64,000 bases of DNA from Conexibacter sp. DBS9H8 (GTDB taxonomy: Bacteria > Actinomycetota > Thermoleophilia > Solirubrobacterales > Solirubrobacteraceae): positions 372,001-436,000 of the forward strand of contig NZ_CP097128.1 of assembly GCF_023330685.1 (NCBI RefSeq), read 5' to 3'. Of the stretch, positions 24,226 to 33,116 are shown one piece after another. The translations under genes and the position numbers were made by a program. The number at the start of each line of letters is the position of its first letter. Within the stretch, counting starts at the first letter, position 1. The notes under the pieces were generated by a model. That model had not been told where the DNA came from, searched no databases, and saw nothing but the letters and a program-made list of their open reading frames with translations.

Positions 24226-24229
24226 GTCC

Positions 24230-25027
24230 TCAGACCTCCACGGTGGTGATCGCGGCCTCGGGTTCCTGCGCCTTGAGCCACGGGGGGGCGGAGATCCCGA
24301 GCTTGGCCACCAGGTACAGGTGGAAGCCGATCAGGGCCGCCATGATCCCGGGGATCAGCATCATGTGGATCGCGTAGAAGCGACTGAGCGTCGTCGCCCC
24401 GAACTCGGGACCGGCCCGGAGGAAGTCCCCGATGTATGGCCCGAGGAACGGCGCCGTGTTGTTGATGTTGACGCCGACGATCGTCGCCCAGTAGCTGCGG
24501 TTGTCAAAGGGCAGCAGGTAGCCGGTGAAGCCCATCGCGAGGGTGAGGATGAGCAGAACGACGCCGATGATCCACGTGAGCTCTCGCGGATACTTGTAGG
24601 CGCCGAAGAAGAACACGCGGCCCATGTGCAGGAAGATGAGGACGATCATCACCGACGCGCCCCACTTGTGCATGCCGTGGACGAACTGGCCGAGGAAGAC
24701 GTTGTCGTTGATGTTGCGGATCGACTCGTACGCGCCGCCGTTGACGTTCGGCTGGTAGTACATCGCCAGGAACACGCCGGTCACCGCCTGGTTGAGGAAG
24801 GCGAACAGCGTCGCGGAACCGAGGGTGTAGGCCCAGTTGATCCCCTTGGGCACCTTCCGGTACATCATCCAGCGCAGACCGGGGGAGATCTGGGTGCGCT
24901 CGTCCAGCCAGTCGACGACCGTCAGCCCACCCTCGGCGAGGGCGTCCGCCGGGTGCATCGGGCTGCCGTCCGGCTCGGTCGGCTGCAGCGGCTCGGGAAC
25001 GAGCGGTGTCTTGGGTACTGAGGCCAT
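24230..25027 (-). CDS. qcrB: Cytochrome b6-type subunit of the bc complex
   Basis: A 265-residue cytochrome b6-like protein with four membrane helices. Two histidine pairs for the b hemes are visible (FVHGMHKWGASVMIVLIFLHMGR region and RFYAIHMMLIPGIMAALIGFHLYLV). GYLLPFDNRSYWA is the conserved quinol-site loop. Together with the subunit IV fusion downstream it forms the split cytochrome b, four bases apart. Single-chain QcrB of about 540 residues is the rule in mycobacteria and Streptomyces, so the split form is lineage-informative. Confidence 0.93.
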   Translation of the reverse strand: MASVPKTPLVPEPLQPTEPDGSPMHPADALAEGGLTVVDWLDERTQISPGLRWMMYRKVPKGINWAYTLGSATLFAFLNQAVTGVFLAMYYQPNVNGGAYESIRNINDNVFLGQFVHGMHKWGASVMIVLIFLHMGRVFFFGAYKYPRELTWIIGVVLLILTLAMGFTGYLLPFDNRSYWATIVGVNINNTAPFLGPYIGDFLRAGPEFGATTLSRFYAIHMMLIPGIMAALIGFHLYLVAKLGISAPPWLKAQEPEAAITTVEV

Positions 25028-25030
25028 GGA

Positions 25031-25741
25031 TCAGGTCCCGGGGATCGGAGGTGGAGCGGGAAGATTGGTGACGGGGGGGAGGACGGCCGTGCTCATCCGC
25101 GGCGGGTACAGGTACTGGCCGATGCCGTTGAGCGGCTCGCCTGGGTCACGCGGGGAGAAGATCTTCAGCTGGTCGTTGACGCTGTAGCGGGGACCGAGGT
25201 AGACGTAGCCGTTGTGCTCGTAGGTGTAGAAGCGGTCGAGCGGGCGGACCGGAGGACCCCCGGCGACCTGGCCGCGGAAGTTGTAGACCCCGCCGTGGCA
25301 GGGGCAGATGAACCGCTCTGCGGCCTGGACGTAGCGGACCGGGCAACCGAGGTGCATGCACCGGCTCGAGAGCGCGATGTAGTTGTTGTACTTCGTGTGC
25401 GGCTCGGTGTCGATCTGCGGGTCCCGCTTGCGAACGTAGGCGATCGACTTACCCGCGTCCCCGATGCCCTCGACGATGTCGATGACCTTGGTGACGTAGT
25501 TGGTCTCGGTGAAGTCGGCGGGGGTGCCGACGATCTGCCAACCCAGCGGGAGGGTCTTGAACACCGGGCCGAGGGCGAAGCCCAGTGCGGGCAGCGCGAA
25601 GGCGGCGACGGCGATTCCACCCGCCCCCTGGGCGGTGAGGTTCATGAAGCGGCGGCGGTTGACGGTCTCGCCCTCAAAGGCGCCCGGCATCCCGCGTTCT
25701 TCGGTGTATTTGGAGGACTGTGCGTGACGATCTGCTGGCAT
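25031..25741 (-). CDS. qcrA: Rieske iron-sulfur subunit of the bc complex
   Basis: A 236-residue Rieske protein. CMHLGC and CPCHGG give the two Cys and two His of the 2Fe-2S cluster. The N-terminus has NRRRFMNLT before a hydrophobic helix, a twin-arginine signal, so the folded cluster protein is likely a Tat substrate; tatAC genes are close by. I start at ATG 25741; the longer frame upstream has no family similarity. It lies three bases before qcrB. Confidence 0.92.
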   Translation of the reverse strand: MPADRHAQSSKYTEERGMPGAFEGETVNRRRFMNLTAQGAGGIAVAAFALPALGFALGPVFKTLPLGWQIVGTPADFTETNYVTKVIDIVEGIGDAGKSIAYVRKRDPQIDTEPHTKYNNYIALSSRCMHLGCPVRYVQAAERFICPCHGGVYNFRGQVAGGPPVRPLDRFYTYEHNGYVYLGPRYSVNDQLKIFSPRDPGEPLNGIGQYLYPPRMSTAVLPPVTNLPAPPPIPGT

Positions 25742-25788
25742 CTCAAATCCTGCTCCGGGGACGGTCGGCGTCCGTTGCCGCGCAAAGC

Positions 25789-26118
25789 CTACCGAGAATC
25801 GTCCGGCGGGTGCGTGCCGGTCCAATACCGTCCGCCCCGGACGGTATGGAGTGCCTGCTCCCATGCGGATTTCGCGTGCTCGCGGTCACCGCGCGCGTAG
25901 GCGCTGGCGACCGTCGAGATCGCGTCCCCGAGGATCACCGTCGCCCGCAGATCCCCGAGCTGGGCGAGCGCGCCGAGTCCGGCGGCGTAGCGCTCGTCAC
26001 CGCGCAGGAGGTCGAGGTCGGGGTCGGCCGAGCCGTCGCTCTCGTAGTGGAGGCGCACACCCGCGCTGATGTCGGCGAGCAGCGCCTCATAGGCGGCCCG
26101 ATCCCCGGCGGGGCCCAT
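25789..26118 (-). CDS. Small hypothetical protein after hemL
   Basis: A 109-residue soluble helical protein (DRAAYEALLADISAGVRLHYESDG; GALAQLGDLRATVILGDAISTVA; REHAKSAWEQALHTVRGGRYWTG). Its ATG overlaps the hemL stop as TGATG, so it is coupled to hemL. No cofactor or metal motif is visible and I do not recognise the family. Its position between hemL and the Rieske gene suggests a heme or bc-complex assembly role, which is speculative. Confidence 0.65.
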   Translation of the reverse strand: MGPAGDRAAYEALLADISAGVRLHYESDGSADPDLDLLRGDERYAAGLGALAQLGDLRATVILGDAISTVASAYARGDREHAKSAWEQALHTVRGGRYWTGTHPPDDSR

Positions 26119-27401
26119 CAGATCGCCGCCAGGGCGGCGCCCGCCGCGGCGATCGTCGCATCGACATCGGCGTCGGTGTGGGCCAGGGACGGGAACCACG
26201 CCTCGAACTGGGACGGGGGCGGGTAGACCCCGCGGGCGAGCAGTTCCCGGCAGAAGGCGCCGTAGGTCTCGAGGTTGGACTCGCGCGCCTGAGCGTAGTC
26301 CTCGGGCGCATCGGCCCGGAAGAACGGGGTGAGCAGGCCGGGGACGGCGCGAACGCTGAGCGGGTGGCGGCCCACCTGGGCCGCCACCTCCCGGAGCCCG
26401 GCCGCGAGGCGGTCGGTGAGCGCGGCGAGCCGGTCATAGGCGGCCCGGTCCAGACGCGCCAGCGTCGCGAGGCCTGCGGCGACCGCGAGCGGGTTTCCCG
26501 ACAGCGTCCCGGCCTGGTACACGTCCCCGGCCGGAGCGATCCGTTCCATGTGCTCGCGCGAGCCCCCGTAGGCGGCGGCGGGCAGTCCGCCGCCGATCAC
26601 CTTGCCCATGATCGTCAGGTCGGGCGTGATCCCGAGCCGGGCCTGGGCCCCGCCGCGGGCGACGCGGAAGCCGGAGATCACCTCGTCGAAGACGAGCAGC
26701 CCGCCGTTGGCGCGGATCCCGTCAGCGAGTAACTCGAGGAACCCGGGGGCGGCCGGGACGAGCCCCATGTTCGCCGGGATCGGCTCGACGAGCACGGCGG
26801 CAAAGCGGTGACGGGCGAGCGCCTGGGTCAGCGCCGCGGGGTCGTTGAAGGGGATCGTGATCGTCGCCGCCGCGACGCCGGCCGGGACACCCGGGCTGGC
26901 GGGAATCCCCTGCGTGGCAAGGCCCGAGCCGGCGTCGGCGAGGAGGCCGTCGACGTGTCCGTGGTAGCAGCCGGCGAACTTCAGCAGCGTCTCGCGACCG
27001 GTGACCGCGCGGGCGAGGCGGATCGCCGACATCGCCGCTTCGGTGCCCGATGACGTCATCCGGACCATCTCGACGCCGGGCATCGCCGCGACGATCGCCT
27101 CGGCGAGCAGCACCTCCCCGGGGGTCGGCGCGCCGTAGCTCGTCCCGCGCCGGGCCGCCTCGCTGACGGCGGCGACGAGCTCCGGGTCGGCGTGGCCGAG
27201 GATCAGCGGCCCCCACGAGCACACCCAGTCGATGTACTCGTTGCCGTCGACGTCCCGGATGTGGGACCCCTCCGCGGAGGCGATGAACACCGGGTCGCGG
27301 CCGATCGAGCGCATCGCCCGCACGGGCGAGTTGACCCCGCCGGGCAGGACCGCAAGCGCCCGCGCCTGCCACTCAGCAGAGGCGCTCACGGGCACCCCCA
27401 T
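26118..27401 (-). CDS. hemL: Glutamate-1-semialdehyde 2,1-aminomutase
   Basis: PLP enzyme converting glutamate-1-semialdehyde to 5-aminolevulinate, 427 residues. LPGGVNSPVRA near the start, SSGTEAAMSAIRLAR, FDEVISGFR and IMGKVIGGGLP with the PLP-binding Lys are all family hallmarks. It is the second-last heme gene of a minus-strand operon with hemB and an AhbA-AhbB-like fusion upstream. Its presence shows the C5 route to tetrapyrroles. Confidence 0.96.
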   Translation of the reverse strand: MGVPVSASAEWQARALAVLPGGVNSPVRAMRSIGRDPVFIASAEGSHIRDVDGNEYIDWVCSWGPLILGHADPELVAAVSEAARRGTSYGAPTPGEVLLAEAIVAAMPGVEMVRMTSSGTEAAMSAIRLARAVTGRETLLKFAGCYHGHVDGLLADAGSGLATQGIPASPGVPAGVAAATITIPFNDPAALTQALARHRFAAVLVEPIPANMGLVPAAPGFLELLADGIRANGGLLVFDEVISGFRVARGGAQARLGITPDLTIMGKVIGGGLPAAAYGGSREHMERIAPAGDVYQAGTLSGNPLAVAAGLATLARLDRAAYDRLAALTDRLAAGLREVAAQVGRHPLSVRAVPGLLTPFFRADAPEDYAQARESNLETYGAFCRELLARGVYPPPSQFEAWFPSLAHTDADVDATIAAAGAALAAI

Positions 27402-27428
27402 CTGCCGCGGGGCGGAGCCGAGAGCGGC

Positions 27429-28547
27429 TCACACGCCGGCGTGGGTCCGTTCCCACGCCCGGAACTCGTCGGTGAAGTACTGCAGGCGGATCTTCTTGAA
27501 CTCGGTGGAGGAGTACAGCGTCGCCCGCTCGGTGATGCCGGTCGCCTCCGCGATCGAGTCGAGGATCGCGTCGCACTCCTCCTTGGAACGTCCGTGAGCC
27601 ATCGTGAAGACGCTGTAGGGCCAGTCGGCGTAGGTCGGCCGCTCATAGCAGTGGCTGATCCCGCGGAAGGAGGCCATCTGCAGGCCGAGCTCGAGGGTGC
27701 GGTCAGCCGGCACCTTCCAGACGCCCATGCCGTTGGCGGAGAACCCGGCGCGGCGGTGGAAGAGGATCGCCGCGACCCGGCGCAGCAGGCGGCGCTGCAC
27801 CATCCCCTCGAGGTGGGTCAGCAACGCCTCCTGGCTGATGCCGAGCGCGGCCGCGGCGGGCCCGTAGGGCTCGGAGATGACCGGCAGGTCCCCCTGGGTG
27901 GCCCGGATCACCGCTCGGTCGAACTCGTCGTAGGGTTGGGGGTCGACGTCGGCGGGGGCGACCGCCTCACCGACCGGAGCGGCAAGCGTCGCCGTGCTCG
28001 CCTCCATCTCCAGGTCCATCCGGATCTTGAACAGCTTCAGGGTCGGCAGCTGCCGGATCGATTCGGCTCCGGCGAGCTCCCCAAGCCGCTCGAGGGTGCC
28101 CTCGAGACCGAGCGGGGAGTCCGGCTCGGTCGCGATCGTGAACCAGATGTTGAACTCGTGGTTGCGCAGGTAGTTGTGGGAGACGCCAGGGTGGGCGTTG
28201 ATGATGTTCGCCGCCCGCCACGGGTTCTCGGGCTCGACCTTGGCCGCCACGAGCATCGAGGAGAACCCGAGCGCGCGCGTGTCGAAGATCGGGGTGACCT
28301 GACGGATGATCCGCTCATCGAGCAGCCGGCTGACCCGGCTGAGGACCTCCGCCTCTGAGATCTCGGCGAGGGTCGCGACGTGCTGGTAGGGGCGCGCGGC
28401 GATCGGGAACTTCCCCTGCATCAGGTTGAGCAGGCGCCGGTCCGTGTCGTCGAGGGGGACGGCGGCTCCTCCGCTGCGCTCGCGCAGCTTCGGGGCGAAA
28501 TTGGACGAATCGCCGGTCGGGGTTCTGATTCCGTCGTCTACAGCCAT
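27429..28547 (-). CDS. AhbA-AhbB-like siroheme decarboxylase fusion (Lrp/AsnC fold)
   Basis: A 372-residue protein with two Lrp/AsnC-type halves. The first (about 30-180) has DDTDRRLLNLMQGKFPI, a winged helix and NYLRNHEFNIWFT; the second (about 205-370) has FDRAVIRATQGDLPVISEPY, HRRAGFSANGM and CYERPTYADWPYSVFTM. These match AhbA and AhbB, which decarboxylate siroheme in the alternative heme route, and related NirDLGH proteins. The ATG at 28547 overlaps the hemB stop by 10 bases. Location between hemB and hemL argues for a heme enzyme rather than an amino-acid regulator, the usual automatic label. Confidence 0.75.
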   Translation of the reverse strand: MAVDDGIRTPTGDSSNFAPKLRERSGGAAVPLDDTDRRLLNLMQGKFPIAARPYQHVATLAEISEAEVLSRVSRLLDERIIRQVTPIFDTRALGFSSMLVAAKVEPENPWRAANIINAHPGVSHNYLRNHEFNIWFTIATEPDSPLGLEGTLERLGELAGAESIRQLPTLKLFKIRMDLEMEASTATLAAPVGEAVAPADVDPQPYDEFDRAVIRATQGDLPVISEPYGPAAAALGISQEALLTHLEGMVQRRLLRRVAAILFHRRAGFSANGMGVWKVPADRTLELGLQMASFRGISHCYERPTYADWPYSVFTMAHGRSKEECDAILDSIAEATGITERATLYSSTEFKKIRLQYFTDEFRAWERTHAGV

Positions 28548-29536
28548 CTCGCCGCTTCCTTCGCGTAGTAGGTGATGATGATGTCCGCACCGGCACGCCG
28601 GATCGCGGTGAGCGTCTCGAGCACCGCGGCGCGCTCGTCCAGGAACCCGGCCGCGGCGGCGGCCTTGAGCATCGCGTACTCGCCGCCGACGCTGTAGGCC
28701 ACCAGCGGCATCCCGGTTCGCGCCTTCACCGCGCTGATCACGTCGAGGTAGGCGAGCGCCGGCTTGACCATCAGCAGGTCCGCCCCCTCGGCCATGTCCA
28801 GTTCGGACTCGCGCAGCGCCTCGGCACCGTTGGCGGGGTCGAGCTGGTAGCCGCGGCGGTCCCCGACGCTCGGCGCCGAACCGGCCGCCTCCCGGAACGG
28901 TCCGTAGAAGGCCGAGGCGAACTTGGAGGAGTACGCCATGATCGGGGTGGCCGAGAAACCCTCCTCGTCGAGGGCGCGACGGAGGTGACCGACCCGCCCG
29001 TCCATCATGTCCGACGGGGCGACGATGTCGACCCCGGCGGCGGCCTGGGCGATCGCCGCCCGGGCGAGCAGCTCGAGCGTCGCGTCGTTGTCGACGGTGA
29101 CGGTGGCGTCCCCACCCCGGCGCAGCACCCCGCAGTGGCCGTGGTCGGTGTACTCGCACAGACACAGGTCACAGACGACGGTGAGATCCGGCAGGGTCGC
29201 CTTGATCGCGCGGGTGGCGACCTGGACGATCCCGTCGGGGTCATAGGCGCCACTGCCCTCGGGGTCCTTCTCGGCGGGGATGCCGAACAGGAGCACCGCG
29301 CCGATGCCGAGGCGGGCGATCTCCGCCGCCTCCTCCACCGCGGCCTCCACGGACAGCCGGTCGATCCCCGGCATCGTCGCGATCGGCTCGCGGATGACCG
29401 CCCCGGCGCCCGAGAGAACCTCGGAGATGAACAGCGGGGCGATCAGGTCGCCGGGCTGCACCCGGGTTTCGGCGACGAGCGCCCGGAGGGCGGGGGTCGC
29501 CCGCAGCCGACGCATCCGGGTCTGAGGAAAGCCCAT
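28538..29536 (-). CDS. hemB: Delta-aminolevulinic acid dehydratase (porphobilinogen synthase)
   Basis: Condenses two aminolevulinates to porphobilinogen. The 332-residue protein has the zinc-site cysteines in DLCLCEYTDHGHCG, Schiff-base lysines in YSSKFAS and MVKPAL, and APSDMMDGRV. It opens the heme/bc-complex operon. I start at ATG 29536 (MGFPQTRMRRLR), the family's usual N-terminus. The 59 bases between it and the divergent membrane protein gene probably hold both promoters. Confidence 0.96.
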   Translation of the reverse strand: MGFPQTRMRRLRATPALRALVAETRVQPGDLIAPLFISEVLSGAGAVIREPIATMPGIDRLSVEAAVEEAAEIARLGIGAVLLFGIPAEKDPEGSGAYDPDGIVQVATRAIKATLPDLTVVCDLCLCEYTDHGHCGVLRRGGDATVTVDNDATLELLARAAIAQAAAGVDIVAPSDMMDGRVGHLRRALDEEGFSATPIMAYSSKFASAFYGPFREAAGSAPSVGDRRGYQLDPANGAEALRESELDMAEGADLLMVKPALAYLDVISAVKARTGMPLVAYSVGGEYAMLKAAAAAGFLDERAAVLETLTAIRRAGADIIITYYAKEAARWL

Positions 29537-29595
29537 CACCGTTGATGGTAGAGACGCCGGCGGTTCGGCGACCTCCGCGCCGGTAGGCTCCAGGG

Positions 29596-29823
29596 ATGCC
29601 CAACGACCTGCAGCGACGCACACCCCGCCACGTACGGGAGGCCAAGGCGTTCCGGACCCTGCAGCTCGGGGCGATCACCGGAACCGGATTCATCGTCACG
29701 ACCGTGCTCGCGATCCTCGGAGCGATCGGGGACAGCCCGGCGATCCTGCTGCTCATCCTCACGGTGATCCTCGCCGTGCGGTTCCGCCGCCTCACCGGGC
29801 TCGGGCGCCGGCCGTCCCGCTGA
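29596..29823 (+). CDS. Small two-helix membrane protein
   Basis: A 75-residue protein with a basic N-terminus, two hydrophobic helices (IVTTVLAILGAIG and PAILLLILTVILAV) and a basic C-terminus. Divergent from hemB; convergent with the ABC permease 17 bases away, where GC-rich complementary blocks could form a shared terminator. Function unknown. Confidence 0.6.
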   Translation: MPNDLQRRTPRHVREAKAFRTLQLGAITGTGFIVTTVLAILGAIGDSPAILLLILTVILAVRFRRLTGLGRRPSR

Positions 29824-29840
29824 CCGATCCGCCGCCGCCC

Positions 29841-31232
29841 TCAGGCGGCCGCGGCGAAACGGCGCAGCGCGACCCGGGCGAGCCCACCGAAGGCGAGCGC
29901 GAGACCGAGCAGGTGGACGAGGGTGAGGGCGAGGCCGCTCCCGCCGCCGGTGAGCGCGGCCGCGGTCGCGCCGAGCGCGGCCTTGAACGGGAACAGGAAC
30001 GAGATGACGGCGACGGCGTTCCCGAGCCCGGTGGAGATCGCACTCGGCGGGATGAGAGCGAGGAAGGCGACGGGCAGGCCGACGAGGATCGCCAGTAGGG
30101 AGGCGGCAGCCACCTCCCGGGCGACGGCGCCGAGGGCGACGCCGAGGGCCGCGAAGGCGAGCCCGGCGACGAGCAGGACGAGCACCCACAGCTCGACGCG
30201 GCCCCAGCTGAGGGGCACGAACACCGACACCACCGCGCTCATCACGAACGTCACGGCGGCGGCGGCGGCGGCGGCGAGCAGCAGCTTGGCCACCAGCAGC
30301 AGGACAGGTCCGGCCGGCCCGCGGACGAGCCGCGCGTACACCTGCTCGCTGCGCTCGAGCGCAAGCAGGGAGGCGGCGAGGAGCATCGCGAGGAACAGTT
30401 CGGAGACGGTGACGGCGATCGCGACCGCGTAGGCGGCCGTCGGGGTGCGGACCGCCGTCAGCGAGGTGCGCGCCACCGTGAGCGGGTTCTGCAGCTGTCC
30501 GAGCACGGGGGAGGCGAAGCTCAGCCCCTCGATCGCGATGTCGGCGAAGCTGACGACCCGGCGCAGCGGCGGCCCGAGGCGCCCGCCAAGCGCGGTCCGG
30601 CTCAACTGCGGAATCGCTCCGGCGACGATCCTGCGCGCCCGCGAGAGGCCGAGCAGATCGACGTTCGCGCCGGCGAAGCTGAGCTGGCCGCCCGCGACGA
30701 CGGTGTGCAGGTCGGTGAGGGCTGTGGCGAGCAGCGCCTTGGCGATCGCCGCCTGCACCTGATCGATCCGGGTCTGGATCTGGGCGCTGACGAGATCCCG
30801 CTCGATCGGGTTGGCGTTGTCGAGGATCAGCCGGACCGTCGGGGTGCCGACCCCGTTGCGGACGAGGCTCTCGACCTGGGCGACGATGTCGGCCGGCACG
30901 ATGATCGCCGCCTCCGTCACTCCGTTGCGGACATCAGCGGTCGCCGCGGCGACGGACGGGACCCGGACGGGTGTGATCGAGCCGGACAACTCACGGGTGT
31001 AGGCGCCGATGTCGATTGCGGTGCCGCCGAGCTGCACCCGGCCGTGGCCGGCCGGGACGCCGGTGTAGACGGCGACCCGGGCCCGGGGGGTGGGGGCGCC
31101 GAGGGCGAGGCCGATGATCAGTGCGAGCGCGACCGGGTAGAGGACGAGGATCCCCACCAGCAGCGGGGAACGGCGCAGGATCGCAAGATCCTTGATCATC
31201 ACCCAGCCGAGCACACGACCGCGCGACCTCAT
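29841..31232 (-). CDS. ABC-2 type transporter permease
   Basis: A 463-residue membrane protein: one N-terminal helix (LLVGILVLYPVALALIIGLALG), an extracellular region of about 220 residues, then five helices in the C-terminal half. This is the layout of export permeases of the NatB/YhgE kind. The ATG at 31232 overlaps the ATPase gene by 4 bases, so the two form one exporter. Substrate unknown. Confidence 0.82.
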   Translation of the reverse strand: MRSRGRVLGWVMIKDLAILRRSPLLVGILVLYPVALALIIGLALGAPTPRARVAVYTGVPAGHGRVQLGGTAIDIGAYTRELSGSITPVRVPSVAAATADVRNGVTEAAIIVPADIVAQVESLVRNGVGTPTVRLILDNANPIERDLVSAQIQTRIDQVQAAIAKALLATALTDLHTVVAGGQLSFAGANVDLLGLSRARRIVAGAIPQLSRTALGGRLGPPLRRVVSFADIAIEGLSFASPVLGQLQNPLTVARTSLTAVRTPTAAYAVAIAVTVSELFLAMLLAASLLALERSEQVYARLVRGPAGPVLLLVAKLLLAAAAAAAVTFVMSAVVSVFVPLSWGRVELWVLVLLVAGLAFAALGVALGAVAREVAAASLLAILVGLPVAFLALIPPSAISTGLGNAVAVISFLFPFKAALGATAAALTGGGSGLALTLVHLLGLALAFGGLARVALRRFAAAA

Positions 31233-31828
31233 ACCAGCCGCCCGTCGACCATCTCGAGCACCCGGTCGGGGCGCTGGCCGGCCTCCTCCATGTCGTGGGT
31301 GGAGAACAGCACCGCCGTCCCCGTCGCGACGAACCGGTGGATGAAGCCCCACAGGCGCTCGCGCTGAAGCGGGTCAAGCGCGGCCGTCGGCTCGTCGAGG
31401 AGAAGCGCCGCCGGAGCACCGAGCAGCCCGATGCCGACGTTGACCCGCTGGCGGTTGCCACCTGAGAGTCGCCCGACCGGCTCGGCGCGGCGCTCGCCGA
31501 GCTCCATCTGCTCGATCATCGCGGCGACGGCCGCCTCCGCGTCGGGCACCGCCTCGAGCCGAGCGAAGAAGCGGAGGTTCTCGGCGACCGACAGGCGGCT
31601 GTAGACCGCCCCGATTTGGGGGACCCAGCCGACCCGCCCGTGCGTCACCGCCGCACCGGTGGTCGGCGCCAGCACGCCGGCGAGCATCGACAACAACGTC
31701 GTCTTACCCGCGCCGTTGGGGCCGATCAGCGCGACGAGCTCGCCCCGCTCGAGGGCGAGGGAGACGCCGTCCACCGCCCGGCGCGCGCCGTAGTCGTAGA
31801 CGAGGTCGATGGCGGTGATGACGGGCAT
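31229..31828 (-). CDS. ABC transporter ATP-binding protein
   Basis: A compact 199-residue ATPase. Walker A GPNGAGKTT at about 37-45, signature LSGGNRQR, Walker B ALLLDEPTAALD and switch STHD are all intact. The D-loop and switch follow normally but the C-terminal accessory part found in many ABC-2 ATPases is lacking. The start overlaps the upstream transporter gene stop by one base (TGATG). It powers the permease encoded next. Confidence 0.9.
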   Translation of the reverse strand: MPVITAIDLVYDYGARRAVDGVSLALERGELVALIGPNGAGKTTLLSMLAGVLAPTTGAAVTHGRVGWVPQIGAVYSRLSVAENLRFFARLEAVPDAEAAVAAMIEQMELGERRAEPVGRLSGGNRQRVNVGIGLLGAPAALLLDEPTAALDPLQRERLWGFIHRFVATGTAVLFSTHDMEEAGQRPDRVLEMVDGRLV

Positions 31829-33096
31829 CAGCGCGGCGGCGCCGGGGGGAGTCGGGCCCAGGGCTCGAGGGCGAGGTGGTCACGTAGGTACAGCGCGGTC
31901 TGGCGGATCACCGTCGCAACCGGGAGGGCGACGAGCGCTCCGGCGATCCCCCACAGCTGGTCACCGACGAGCAGGGCGACGATGACGAGGATCGGGTTGA
32001 TCCGCAGGGAGATCCGGAACACCTGGGGGGCGACGAGGTGCCCCTCGAGCTGCTGGAGGACGATGAAGACGATCAGCACCCAGAGGGCCGACAGCGGGTC
32101 GCTGAACAGGGCGACCGCGAGCGGCGGGATCGCCCCGATGATCGGCCCGACGTAGGGGACGAACTCCATCAGCCCGTAGAAGGCGCCGAAGAAGAGGGCA
32201 AAGCGGGCACCGTCGGGGAAGATGCCGAGCGTGCCGAACAACCACATCACCGCCGCGACGGAGGCTCCCATGATCAGCGTGAACAGGAGCTGGCCGCGGA
32301 CGTAGCCGGTGAGCGCCCGCTGGACGAGCAGCGGGAAGTCGTCGGCGGCCGTGCCGCTGCCGGGGGGCATCACCCGGCGCACGAGCTCCCCGATCGGGCG
32401 GGCGTAGACAAGCAGGTAGATCGACAGGACGAGGGTGAGCAGCCCGTCGATCGACAGCGTGAAAAGGGTGGTGAGAACGGATTTGGAAAAGGAGACGATC
32501 GAGTTGGACTGCTTGAGCACCTGTTTCTGCAGGGTGTCGAGGGCGGTCTGGCCCTGGCGACGCAGGTGCACCTTGATCCCGCGGTGGTCGAGCCAGGTCT
32601 GGATCGCGTTGAGTTCGCGGTTCGCCTTCTTGGTGAGGGCGGGGACGTTGTTGGCGAAGTGGTTGATCTCCCCGGCCACCGGGTTGAAGATGATCACCGC
32701 GATGACGGCGAACAGCACGAGCACGCTCAGGTAGGCGGCGGCGATCGCGAGGCCGCGCGGCATCCGCCGGGAGAACCGTTTCACGAGCGGGTTGAGGATG
32801 AGCGCGATCACCGCCGCGATGACGATGATCGGCACGACCGGCCCGGAGGCCCGGGCGAGCGCGTAGAGCCCGAGCAGCGCGAGGGGCAGCAGCACCGCCT
32901 GGATCCAGCGGGGGACGATGACCCGCTCGACCCCCGGCGCGGGATGGGGCACGAGCCCGGCCGGATCGTCCGCGGCCGCGACCGGGTCGCCCACGGCGGC
33001 GGTCGGGTCCGCCGAATCGCGCTCCGGCGCGGCCGGTTCACCGGCTCGCCCGGCAGGCGGGCCGGTGAGAGAGGGGTCGGGAAGCCTTGTCGCCAC
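31828..33096 (-). CDS. AI-2E family transporter
   Basis: A 422-residue polytopic protein of the AI-2E (UPF0118) family, exporters or exchangers of small solutes. An N-terminal acidic/proline-rich cytosolic tail (about 55 residues) precedes a helix pair, a long amphipathic region with coiled-coil character, and terminal helices containing GLMEFVPYVGPIIGAIPP, the family signature. Start is GTG at 33096, 20 bases from the divergent ymdB start. Substrate unknown. Confidence 0.88.
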   Translation of the reverse strand: MATRLPDPSLTGPPAGRAGEPAAPERDSADPTAAVGDPVAAADDPAGLVPHPAPGVERVIVPRWIQAVLLPLALLGLYALARASGPVVPIIVIAAVIALILNPLVKRFSRRMPRGLAIAAAYLSVLVLFAVIAVIIFNPVAGEINHFANNVPALTKKANRELNAIQTWLDHRGIKVHLRRQGQTALDTLQKQVLKQSNSIVSFSKSVLTTLFTLSIDGLLTLVLSIYLLVYARPIGELVRRVMPPGSGTAADDFPLLVQRALTGYVRGQLLFTLIMGASVAAVMWLFGTLGIFPDGARFALFFGAFYGLMEFVPYVGPIIGAIPPLAVALFSDPLSALWVLIVFIVLQQLEGHLVAPQVFRISLRINPILVIVALLVGDQLWGIAGALVALPVATVIRQTALYLRDHLALEPWARLPPAPPR

Positions 33097-33116
33097 GAAC
33101 CTGGAAGTATCCCCGC

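Noticed and set aside
28548..29165. Extension of the AhbA-AhbB frame through hemB
   Set aside because: It is hemB read in another frame. The overlap ATG at 28547 is the natural start.
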